From Beta vulgaris subsp. vulgaris (taxonomy: Eukaryota > Streptophyta > Magnoliopsida > Caryophyllales > Amaranthaceae): a stretch of 64,000 bases of DNA. The translations under genes were made by a program, and so were the position numbers. The stretch covers positions 44,760,173-44,824,172 of the forward strand of contig NC_079202.1 of the NCBI RefSeq assembly GCF_026745355.1, given 5' to 3'. The notes beneath the pieces were generated by a model. It made no database searches and had not been told where the DNA came from. It saw nothing but the letters and a program-made list of their open reading frames with translations. Below, piece after piece: positions 35,631 to 44,850 of the stretch. How positions within the stretch are numbered: the first letter of the stretch is position 1; every line of letters begins with the position of its first letter.

Positions 35631-36072
35631 AAAATGTAAGGGGAGGAGGAAATGGGCGGGGAAGAGGAAGAGGTCTCTAATGTGGCCGCACGATTTGAGT
35701 TTCGTGTGGCGGGTTTTACCAAAAACGCTTTGAACAATTTATTGAAAACCAAACCCTATATCTCATAATTATCACTCTAAAATCTTTTATTATTATTATT
35801 ATTCTAAATGAATATATCAATATTTCAGAAAAATGTTTACCCCTTATATTTTGCATTCTTCTTCTTCACCAATTTGACTATTATTTGTGGTTTATACATA
35901 TGAATAAATAGTATTTGATACATATGTCTTTTTGAAACATTATATTTTATAATTTTTACGAATATATAATTAGAGATATTAATACTTAAGGTTTTACATA
36001 ATCAAGTGTAAGAAGTACGAGTGAGGAAATTTTTGTTAAAGGGAGGAAGTGCATATCATGTACAAAATTACA

Positions 36073-36426
36073 TCTATATCTATACAAATATATTAAAAGA
36101 CGTGAGTGACAATGTATACACGCCACATGACATATCTGTTACTCCATTAAAATCGTCTAATGTGTACATAAGCCATGTCAATTAACAAAAGTAAAATTAG
36201 CTTGCAACAAGATTTGAACCCATGACCTCTTGCTAAATAATACATGACACAATTACCATCTCAACTAACTTTTAATCATGTTTTAATTGTCTATATTATT
36301 ATATTTGTACCTTTTCAATGTTGAGTTTTCCTTAATATATATTAATGAGAATGGAAAAAAAAAAAAAAGCATGTCAAATTTGGAAAATGATACCAACCCG
36401 GAGCAACGCCCGAGCCCAAATACTAG
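36073..36426 (+). mobile_element. Non-autonomous Helitron A
   Basis: 5' TCTATATCTATACAAATATA and AAAAG block, 3' GC-rich hairpin (ACCCGGAGCAACGCCCGAG) about 10 bp before a terminal CTAG. Preceded by A and followed by T, as expected for Helitron insertion between A and T. 354 bp, no coding capacity. The body differs from Helitrons B and C. Confidence 0.75.
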
Positions 36427-36427
36427 T

Positions 36428-36682
36428 AAATATATTAAAAGGCGTGTATAAACAAGAAAATGGGCCACGTGGTGCTCTCCCTAGGGAGTTTTAGTTCATG
36501 TAATCCATGTACAATAAAAAATTTAGAAATTACATAGTACAGGGTTTGATCCCGAGAACTCAAGTACATATACTAAAGTCTTAACCACTAGACTATGTTG
36601 TATTTAGTGTTATTATCATAAAGTATTATATAATTAAATGAAAAATTTTCTACCCGAAGTGTTGCCCGGTCTTAGTAACTAG
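36428..36682 (+). mobile_element. Helitron B, abutting Helitron A
   Basis: Internal sequence (CTCTCCCTAGGGAGTTTTAG, TTCATGTAATCCATG, TTAACCACTAGAC) matches Helitron C at 39580-39854 throughout. 3' end ...GCCCGGTCTTAGTAACTAG|T. It lacks a clean TC start: its AATATATTAAAAGG block begins one base after Helitron A's CTAGT. Confidence 0.75.
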
Positions 36683-36863
36683 TTACTTTTTACTTATTAG
36701 TAAAAAGACCTGTCATGACAACATGATACGAATGGGACACGAAATAAACAGTTTAACGTTAAGCCTCTTTGACTCGTTTATATAAACAAGTATTTACCGT
36801 TTTAGAATTTGACACGAACTTGACACAATTTTATCCGTTTAACTTTAACATGTAAAAAAATAT

Positions 36864-37431
36864 GAATTTTTTCCTTGAATAATGCAAAAGTAGGTTTTAA
36901 TTCCCAAAATATGCCCAATAAAAATTCCCTGTGTACCGTCCACGTAGGACGGCATGCGGGAAACTGTTTTTTTTTTTTTATTTTACCCCACAAAACCGCT
37001 ACTCTGAGTAACGGTTTATACACATAAAATGTTATCTCAAGTAGCGGTTTATAAATATAAACCGCTACTCTGAGTAGCGGTTTACCTGGACAAAATGTTG
37101 CAAGCACATATCAAACTCTAGAGTTTGACTTGATTAATGAACCGCTACTTCAAGTAGCGGTTTACACAACAACAACAACAACAAAAAAATTAATTTTTTG
37201 TTGTTGTTGTTGTTGTGTAAACCGCTACTTCAAGTAGCGGTTTTACTTAAGTTGAAAAAAAAAAAATTCTCGGCACTTGTAAACCGCTACTTCAAGTAGC
37301 GGTTTTACTTAAGTTGGAAAAAAAAAATTCTCGTGTGCTGTCCTACGTGGACGGTACGCAGGGAATTTTTATTTTTTTGGGCATATTTTGGGAATTAAAA
37401 CCCACTTTTGCATTATCCAAGGAAAAAATTC
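36864..37431. mobile_element. Long-TIR element packed with CCGCTACTTCAAGTAGCGG palindromes
   Basis: Terminal inverted repeats of about 100 bp: GAATTTTTTCCTTG at the left is mirrored at the right, through AATTCCCAAAATATGCCC, to the GTACCGTCCACGTAGGAC block. Inside are at least five perfect or near-perfect palindromes of the form CCGCTACTTCAAGTAGCGG or CCGCTACTCTGAGTAGCGG, plus an (ACA)n/(TTG)n hairpin at 37160-37220. Non-coding. Mutator-like or another class is possible; a 9-bp target duplication is not evident. Confidence 0.7.
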
Positions 37432-37774
37432 AGATATTAACGTTTTAATACAATATAAAGCAACATGTTAACAAAATAACAGTGGGTTCTTCAAATGTTA
37501 ACATACCATCCTGTTTAGGGATTGACCATACATAAATTATTATTGTGACATAACAAATAGGGTATAAAAAGTTAAATTATTGTTAAAACAAACTTCAAAT
37601 AACTTGAATAGGTTGACACACTTAAGTACTTAACCTTCTAAGTGAATGGGCTGAATTAGTAGATGAAGTGAGTGTGTTTCGATACATTTATTTATAAGCA
37701 CGAATACGAAATGACGATTTTTTTATAGCTCTAAATTACTCTGTGGACGTAATGTCATGTACATTTTGTTGCAG

Positions 37775-39420
37775 ATGCAAAGAGACTTATTGGCAAAAGA
37801 TTCAGCGATGAAACAGTACAGGATGACATAAAACTTTGGCCATTCAAGGTTAATTCTCATGATAAAGAGGATAAACCTTTAATTGTGATCACTTACAAGG
37901 GTCAGAAGAAGCAATTTTCCGCACACGAGATATCTTCAATGGTTCTCTTGAAGATGAAAGAGACTGCAGAGACCTACCTTGGCTCAGTTGTGAAGAATGC
38001 TGTTGTCACAGTTCCAGCATACTTCAATGATTCTCAGCGTCAAGCAACTACAGAAGCTGGTATCATTGCTGGGCTCAATATTATGCGCATCATCAATGAG
38101 CCAACAGCTGCTGCCATCGCCTATGGACTGGATAAGATGCTCACTGAGAGAAAAGAAGCAGCAAAGAATGTGCTAGTTTTCGATCTTGGTGGAGGAACTT
38201 TTGATGTATCTGTGGTCAGAATTGATAAGGAAGTATTCGAAGTGAAAGGAGTAACTGGGAACACCCACCTTGGTGGATGTGATTTCGACATTAAACTGGT
38301 TAATCACTTTTTAGCTGAGTTTAAAAGGAAGTACAAAAAGGACATGAGTGAAAATCCCAAGGCTGTTGGGAGGTTAAGAGCTGCTTGTGAAAGGGCTAAA
38401 AGGATGCTCTCATCAACCACTGAGACTAGTATTGACATAGATTGCCTTTTCGATGGCATCGATTTCCGCTCAACCATTTCCCGTGCCAAATTTGATAGAT
38501 TGAATATGGATTTCTTTACATCTTGTATAGATTATGTTGAGAAATGTTTGAGTGATGCTAAGATGAAAAAGGAAGATGTTCATGATGTGGTCCTCGTTGG
38601 TGGGTCAACTAGGATTCCAAAGGTTCAAGAATTGTTAAAAGATTTCTTCAACGGAAAAGAGCTCTGCAAAAGCATTAATCCGGATGAGGCTGTTGCGCAG
38701 GGCGCTGCAATTCAAGCTGCAATCTTAAGCGGTGTACGTAACAATCAGGACTTTACACTTTTCGATGTCACTCCTCTGTCTCTTGGCGTTGAGCTATTCA
38801 GTGGGATAATGCAAGTTTATATCCCAAGAAATACTACCATTCCAACAAAGAAAGTTGGGATTATGCTGGAAACGGTATTCGACAACCAAGAAAGTGTAAC
38901 GTTCCCTGTATACGAGGGTGAGAGACCCATTGCAAAAGACAACAATTTCTTAGGAAAATTTACACTGCACAATATTCCTCGAGCACCAAAAGGTCACCAG
39001 AAGTTTGAGGTATGCTTTGAAATGGATGATAATGGTATCCTAACTGTGTCTGCGCAGCATACTGGTACGGACAACAAGAATCAAATAACTATTACGGATC
39101 ACAGTGGTAGATCTTCTAAAGATGAGATTGATCGAATGGTGAAAGAGGCTGAAAAGTACAGGGCAGAGGATCAAAAGCATAAACATGATCTAAACGCCAA
39201 GCATGCATTGCAGAACTATACTAATAAGACATGGGATTTGCTGAAAAGATGCGGAAAGCAAATTGCAGAGAATGTTACCCAGGTTATGGCGGAGGAAGCC
39301 ATTGACGAGACAACAGAATGGCTTGAGCAGAATTTTGATGTCGACGACGCCAACATATACGAGGAGAAGTTAGGGCTACTTCAACAGATTTGCGACCCTT
39401 TGATTGATTTACTCGCCTAA
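37775..39420 (+). CDS. HSP70: HSP70, coding exon 2
   Basis: Encodes the rest of codon 75 to residue 622; the frame is uninterrupted. Visible: [12 protein letters not shown] (75-86), [30 protein letters not shown], signature 2 [14 protein letters not shown] (209-222), signature 3 [15 protein letters not shown] (346-360), interdomain linker [13 protein letters not shown] (400-412; the usual hydrophobic DLLLLDV is altered), then the substrate-binding beta domain ([17 protein letters not shown]) and helical lid. It ends [10 protein letters not shown], about 28 residues short of typical cytosolic HSC70, lacking the Gly-rich tail and terminal EEVD that dock TPR co-chaperones. Intact signatures imply a working ATPase; EEVD-dependent partners would not bind (inference). 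A Helitron lies 159 bp past the stop. Confidence 0.94.
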
Positions 39421-39579
39421 ATAATCAATTGATACCAGTGTTGCTGTTTTAATCCGATCCTTGTCTGGGAATTTCTTAAGCTTTCTCAACTTCTCTTAAG
39501 ATTTGTTTCTTTCTCCTTATGTTCATCCCTTAAAAGAAAAATCAATCAGGTGTCTGTACTCACTTAATTAGATTGCTCA

Positions 39580-39854
39580 TCTTCTATATTTATACTAATA
39601 TATTAAAAGGCGCACGTAAACCAGAAACGGTGCCACGTGGCGCTCTCCCTAGGGAGTTTTAGTTCATGTAATCCATGTGTACAATAAAAAAAAATCAGAA
39701 ATTGCATAGTATAGGTTTTGATCCCGTGACCTCAAGTTCATGAACTAAAGTTTTAACCACTAGACAAAGTTGTACTTAGTGCTATCATATCAAAGTACAA
39801 CATTAATAAATGAAAATTTTCTTACCCGGGGCATAGCCCGGGCCTAATAACTAG
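39580..39854 (+). mobile_element. Non-autonomous Helitron C
   Basis: Starts TCTTCTATATTTATACTAAT after an A and ends AACTAG before a T. A perfect 6-bp stem CCCGGG (39825-39830 / 39837-39842) sits 9 bp before CTAG. 275 bp, sister of Helitron B. It lies directly in the 3' flank of HSP70 and may overlap its 3' UTR or terminator region. Confidence 0.8.
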
Positions 39855-39969
39855 TTGATAGCCTAAATGAACCTACTTTTGTAAACTAGTAAGTAGTAAT
39901 GTTAAATTTAAAAAAAAATCTGCTGAAAACTATTTTATGGTGTCATGTGAATATATTTCTCATCATTTT

Positions 39970-40257
39970 TGTTAGGCAATATTATGTTTGAGGGCACCAA
40001 GAATGCCTTGGCCTAGTGGTTAAGATTGAGGTGCTGCGAACAATATGTCACAGGTTCGAATCCCCCTCTCCTTTAACTTGTACTTTGTACTGCATTCGTG
40101 GCTCATATGGATTAAAAAAAACAAAACAATGTTTGAGGGAAAGTTTACTCTCATTAGAGTTTTTTGCATATATAGTTTCCTTATGTACAACATATATATA
40201 TCGGTGCAATCTCAATGAATACAACACACAAGATTTACCCTAATTCTATTCTTATCA
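39970..40257 (+). repeat. Copia 5' LTR (split by a SINE)
   Basis: 288 bp including the 134-bp SINE and its 11-bp duplicate, so the original is about 143 bp. Ends TG...CA. Confidence 0.9.
39995..40128 (+). mobile_element. tRNA-derived SINE inserted in the Copia 5' LTR
   Basis: Flanked by the 11-bp duplication ATGTTTGAGGG (39984-39994, 40129-40139). Pol III box A-like TGGCCTAGTGG (40009-40019) and box B GGTTCGAATCC (40053-40063) mark a tRNA-like head; the tail ends in an A-rich tract. 134 bp. The uninterrupted 3' LTR (GTTAGAGGGAAAG) shows the empty site. Confidence 0.9.
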
Positions 40258-40270
40258 TGGTATCGGAGCC
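40258..40270 (+). promoter_or_regulatory. Copia primer-binding site
   Basis: TGGTATCGGAGCC directly after the LTR; one mismatch from the usual TGGTATCAGAGC complement of initiator Met-tRNA. Confidence 0.85.
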
Positions 40271-40359
40271 AATCCTTTTAAACTTTTTTTCCACTGTCAT
40301 TCATCACCACGGCTGGCGACGAACAACCGCCACAGCCTACCCCCATAAAAACTGATATC

Positions 40360-41458
40360 ATGCATCCTTTTTTCCTTGGTACTTGCGACCGCCCTGGAGA
40401 TTTTATCACTCCCACGCGACTCCGTGCCAACAAATACGACGATTGGGCCGACGATATTCAACTCGCGCTTGAAGCGCGCCGCAAGTTCGACTTTCTAGAT
40501 GGGGCGATCATTGTCCCTCAACCTCCTTACATCGCCGCAGATTGGCTGACTATGAATGCGATGCTCGTCTCGTAGATAATAAACACCATCGATCCCGATG
40601 TTAAAGGTACGCTCACTAAATTCCGGGACGCTGACAAACTTTGGGATCACCTTAAAACACGGTCTGCAACGTTAATTAAAAAAATATTGCCTAACAAAAA
40701 TGATGAGAAATATATTCACATGACACCATAAAATACTTTGTACTGCATTCGTGGCTCACCAATTAAAATCTACCATAGCAAAATGTGAACATACAAAATC
40801 GATGAGTGTTTCTATGGGAGGAATTAAAAAAGCATGAACCTATTATTTCTTATTCATGTTGTTCTAAATGTATAGTCGGTGCCTTAAATGTACGCGCAAT
40901 GAAACTCAACATCTGCATGATTTTCTTATGGGACTCTACACGGATTATTATGGACGGTTGCGCTCTCAAATTCTACCGATTCGTTGCCGTCTTTAGACCG
41001 CGCGTATCATCTTTTCATTCAGGAGGAACGTGTTCGGTCATTTAAATCTGCCGTGGATGATAAACCATCAGAGGTTCTTGGGTTCGCGGGCTGCACTGCT
41101 AGCTGCAAGTCGTGGCCGAGGTACGTCGGAACGCCCAACTTGTACTCACTGTAACAAATTTAGCCACAACGTATCTTGTTGTTGGTCGTTGTTGGCTTGC
41201 TCCCATTGCAAGAAGCATGGGCATGAGGTTGCCATTTGCTATGAGTTGGTCGGTTATCCGGAAGGGTGGGAGACGAAGGGCTCGGGTCATGGCTCTCGGT
41301 CACAGGAAACTCCTTCTTCTTCTTCGGGTTCGGGTCGGGGTGGTGTTAAGGCTCATGCCACGGCTGCTGCAGGTGTGTCTCCCTCTTCGGCATCTTTTAC
41401 CTTATTTTCTCGCAACCAATGGAAGGTTCTTGCGAGTTTGTTTGGTTCTACCAAAATT
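40360..41458 (+). pseudogene. Copia gag with two zinc knuckles
   Basis: 40360-40575 encodes MHPFFLGTCDRPGDFITP...YDDWADDIQLALEARRKFDFLDG, a UBN2-type gag start. An in-frame TAG at 40573-40575 follows SMNAMLVS-like sequence. The frame then decays, with foreign filler at about 40680-40757. From 41030 the frame recovers with CTHCNKFSHNVSCC and CSHCKKHGHEVAICY, two CCHC-type knuckles, and a Gly/Ser tail. It ends where the CACTA element entered (TTT target). Confidence 0.85.
40680..40757 (+). other. Filler DNA copied from the element's own 5' boundary
   Basis: 40682-40733 is the reverse complement of about 39932-39985, spanning host flank (ATGGTGTCATGTGAATATAT), the LTR start and the first LTR bases. 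The following 24 bases (TACTTTGTACTGCATTCGTG and on, 40734-40757) match the SINE tail at 40081-40104 in direct orientation. Together they replace part of gag. Confidence 0.8.
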
Positions 41459-41461
41459 TTT

Positions 41462-42940
41462 CACTAGGGGAAAAAAACAGAAGGGCTGCACAAGAAGGGC
41501 TGCGCTTTTGATAAAAGCGCAGCCCTTCAGTTAGTAGGGCTGCGCTTTGTAAAAAAGCGCAGCCCTACCAAGTCAGAAGGGCTGCGTTTTTTGGGACAAG
41601 CGCAGCCCTTCATGGGCTTTTTTTTTATTTTATTTTGAGAAGAAGCACGTAAGCCTTAAAAGAAGCACGCGCTAGGGTAATTCTCTCATTCTCTCTCTCC
41701 TCCCTCACGTTCTCCTGACTCTCTCTCCTCCCTCACGTTCTCCTGACTCTCTCTCCTCCCTCACATTCTTTCTCTCCTCCCTCACATTCTCTCTCTCCTC
41801 CCTTCACGATATCCTTCCCATATTTTCTTTTAAAACCTAGCAAACCCTAACTCATACAAATCATTCTTTTAAAGAAACTCCATATCTTTCTTTAACAAAT
41901 CAGCAAAAATATCAGAAATCGAATCATACAAAAGTCGAAAATTCACATCTTCGTTATACCAAAGTTTATAATATGAACTTTTGCGTCCTTATCTTGTAAA
42001 ACCCAGAAGACTCGACATCTTGCTGAGAAAAATCGACATCCGTTCTTCGAAATCCGTTCAGATCGCCTGCGAAAAGACATGTTCAGATCGCCTGAGATTT
42101 CTATTTCTTCGACATCCGTTCAGATCGAGACATCTTGCTGTGTAATTTAATTTTTGTTGTTGTAATTTAATTTTTAATTTTTCCTAGATCTGGTTTCGTT
42201 CATATCATTTCTTAATTTTTCTTTTTGTAATTTATTGTTTATTCTTAGATCTGATTTGTTTATAAACAGTAATTGATTTGTTTACTTATACTCATATACT
42301 CATATATTTGTTTACTTATACTGTTTATATTCACAATTTTTTTTTTGCATTTTTTGTAATTTACGTTTATACTGTTTAAGCACTTTAGTCTCTACAGCAC
42401 TTGCATCACAATTTGACAACTTTGTTGCCTCCTAATAGTAAAGGAGGTGTGTAAAGGTAGCTCAGTTTCTGTTTTTGTTTCTATACAACTTTGTTGCCTC
42501 CTATTTACTGTTTATAATATTCATATGTTTATAATATGAATATTATAAACAATAAATAGGAATGACTCGACCTCTTGCTGAATATCTATTTTTGTGATTT
42601 TGTTATAATTTTATCAGTTTAGAATTGATTTTGTGTCAATTTGACATAAAAAATGCAAAAAAAAAAAAAAAATTTTTGGGTCAAAAGGGCTGCGCTTTTT
42701 ACCTAAAAACGCAGCCCTCCACTTGTGGAAGGCCTGCGCTTTTAGGTAAAAAGCGCAGCCCTTTAAGCATGAAGGGTTGCGCTTTTTAGTAAAAAGTGCA
42801 GCCCTTCATTGTGAAGGGCTGCGCTTTACTAGCGCAGCCCTACTTGAAAAGTGAAGGGCTGCTATTAAAAGGGCTACTGTCAAAAAGCGCAGCCCTAATA
42901 GCCTTTTTTAGCGCAACCCTTCTTTATTTTTCTACTAGTG
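41462..42940. mobile_element. Non-autonomous CACTA (En/Spm) element with hairpin subterminal arrays
   Basis: Ends CACTAGGGGAAAAA and (inverted) CACTAGTAGAAAAA; target duplication TTT (41459-41461, 42941-42943). It splits the Copia between gag and the protease, whose frame continues in the next base. Subterminal arrays (about 41480-41625 and 42680-42930) are chains of palindromes built on AGGGCTGCGCTTTT / AAAAGCGCAGCCCT. The core (41640-42660) has a CT-rich minisatellite and non-coding AT-rich sequence. No transposase. Confidence 0.93.
41690..41805. repeat. CT-rich minisatellite in the CACTA core
   Basis: Unit CTCTCTCCTCCCTCACGTTC plus TCCTGACT (28 bp), two full copies followed by shortened variants ending CTCACATTCT. 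Confidence 0.75.
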
Positions 42941-42943
42941 TTT

Positions 42944-44165
42944 GATGATCGCTTGAGTGGTAAGTTTGATTCCACTTCTTGGATTATAGATAGTGGTGCT
43001 ACTAATCATGTTACTGGTGAGGTCTCTTGGATGTTTTATTTGATTTCTATCTCTCCTTGTCCTTTTGGTCTTCCTAATGGGTAGTCCGTTGTTGCAACTC
43101 AAAAAGCTTATGTGCATTTGTCTGCTCATATTACTCTCACTAACTAATCATTTAAACTGCATGATTTAAATTACATAGTACAATTTAACTCTTCTACGTG
43201 TGTTATACAGGACCACATGAGGGAGCTGATTGGAACGAGACGTAGAAAAGATGGACTTTAATACTTCAACGGAGATGCAATTGTGCCCCCGATGTTTGTG
43301 AATGTTGTTACTTTGTTTTTATATTTGGCATCGTCGGATGGGTCGTCCTTCGGAGAAAGTGGTGAAGTTAGTCCCCTCCCCCCCTCTTTGTGGTCATCAG
43401 AGTAGTTTGAATAAAGCATGTGACATTTGTTTTCGTGCTAAACATTCTATAGACAAGTTTTTTCTTAGTGAGAATAATGCTACTAGGATTTTTGAGAAGG
43501 TTCATTTTGATTTGTGGGGCCCTTATAGACATGTCTCATATTGTGGTGCTCGTTATTTTTTTACTATCATAGATGATCTTTCTAGAGCTATTTTGATTTA
43601 TTTGATGGAGGATAAAATTGAGGTGTTTCAAATGTTTATGCGTTTTGTGGCTATGGTTGATAGAAAATTTTCTCACACCATTAAAGTTGTGCAAAGTGAT
43701 CACGGTACTTAATTTTAATTGCTTGCTTGATTTTTTTCATGCCACGGGAATTCTATTTCAAACCTCTTGTGTTGCTATTCCCCGACAAAACGGGAGGGTT
43801 GAACGAAAGCATCAACATATTTTAAATTTGGGCGTGCTTTAAGATTTTCATCTCATCTTCCTATTTACTTTTGGGGTGAAAGTGTTCTTGATGCCACTCA
43901 CTTGATCAATCGTCCCCGCTCTCCGCTACTGAACAATAAATCTCCCTTCAACATTCTTTTTGGTTTTTCTCCAGCGTATGAGGCTATTCGCACTTTTGGT
44001 TGTCTCTGTTTTTCTTAAAATCATAAGACTAAAGGGGGTAAGTTTGCAAGTTATTGTAGTCGAACGTGTGTGTTTGTGGGTTACCCGTTTGGTAAAAAAG
44101 GATGGCGTCTGTTTGATTTAGATACCCAAGAATTCTTTGTGTCTCGTGATGTTAAGTTTTTTTAG
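42944..44165 (+). pseudogene. Copia protease, pre-integrase and integrase
   Basis: Protease active site WIIDSGATNHVTG at about 42978-43020 (D-S-G). Pre-integrase HRRMGRPSEKV and the CDICFRAKHS zinc pair lie at about 43325-43450. Integrase catalytic residues are in HFDLWGPY (Asp, 43504), VVQSDHGT (Asp, about 43700) and [14 protein letters not shown] (Glu, about 43800). Frameshifts at about 43710 and 43830. DDE residues survive, the frame does not. Confidence 0.88.
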
Positions 44166-44850
44166 GATGTTTTTCCGTTTCTGAAACCGGATGATGTTGC
44201 CTATGTTCCCAAAATTTTGGTGTCTTTTGATGATTTTGTCCATGAGGATTTTGCGGATGATTTTGATGTCATTCCCCCCTCTAATAATGAGCCCACTCCT
44301 CTCCCCAATGCGACCTCCACAGATTTTGCCCCCAGACTCTCCTGCTGCATCCATACCGGCTCAGCCCACAAATATCTCGGCCCATTAGCCCCCTTTCCTT
44401 GATGCTCCTTAACCCGTGTCCACCTTTCTTGGCCCAAATTATTCCACTCCACCTGGCACCTGCTAGCCCAACTCCCTCTCCTACTGACCTGCCGCACGCA
44501 TCCTCTCATGCGCCCAGCTTGTTGGGCTCTTCTTTAGGCCCACCTGGGCCGTCTTCTCACCTAGTTTCTACTCCTTCTTCTGATGTTTTGGGCAGGGGGT
44601 ATGAGGGAAAAGCTTCCCTCCGTTTTGTTGAAGGATTATATTACTCACATTGTTGTTGTAGAAAGTCCATCTTCCTCTGCTTCTCCTCCATCTTCTTCGT
44701 CAGATACTCCTTATCCTATAGCTCATTATATAAATTGTACAAGTTTTTCTTCCCATTATCAGAAATTTCTTGCAGCAGCTGTTTCTACTACTGAACCAAA
44801 GTCCTTTAAAGAGGCAATGCGATGATGGTTGGAAACAGTCTATGCAGGCT
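44166..44850 (+). pseudogene. Copia integrase-RT linker
   Basis: Pro/Ser/Thr-rich, poorly conserved linker (SPTPLPNATSTDF-like; later AVSTTEPKSFKEAM, the conserved lead-in to RT). Frames overlap by chance; only the EPKSFKEAM end is diagnostic. Confidence 0.65.

Larger units (their letters stand above)
9611..37774 (+). other. 28.2-kb intron of the HSP70 gene, filled with transposons
   Basis: Donor G|GTAATC at 9610/9611 and acceptor TTTTGTTGCAG|AT at 37774/37775 bound it; the phase matches. It contains at least ten separate insertions on both strands plus a host gene fragment, all listed separately. Stretches not listed (about 9620-11170, 12340-12850, 34860-35080, 35760-36070, 37440-37770) are AT-rich. 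Only 10336-10665 has a suggestive, weak inverted repeat of ATCTGAACTTA-type motifs. Whether the intron is still spliced cannot be read from sequence alone. Confidence 0.8.

Noticed and set aside
35467..35752. Overlapping Arg/Glu-rich and Ser/Pro-rich frames
   Set aside because: Purine-rich duplicated sequence gives open frames on both strands; no domain is recognisable.
40003..40075. tRNA-like sequence with A and B boxes
   Set aside because: It is the head of a SINE bounded by an 11-bp target duplication and an A-rich tail; a full cloverleaf with acceptor stem is not evident.
41112..41534. 140-aa frame overlapping the Copia knuckle region
   Set aside because: Out of frame with the real gag (41030-41458), Arg/Leu-rich, and it crosses the CACTA insertion border.
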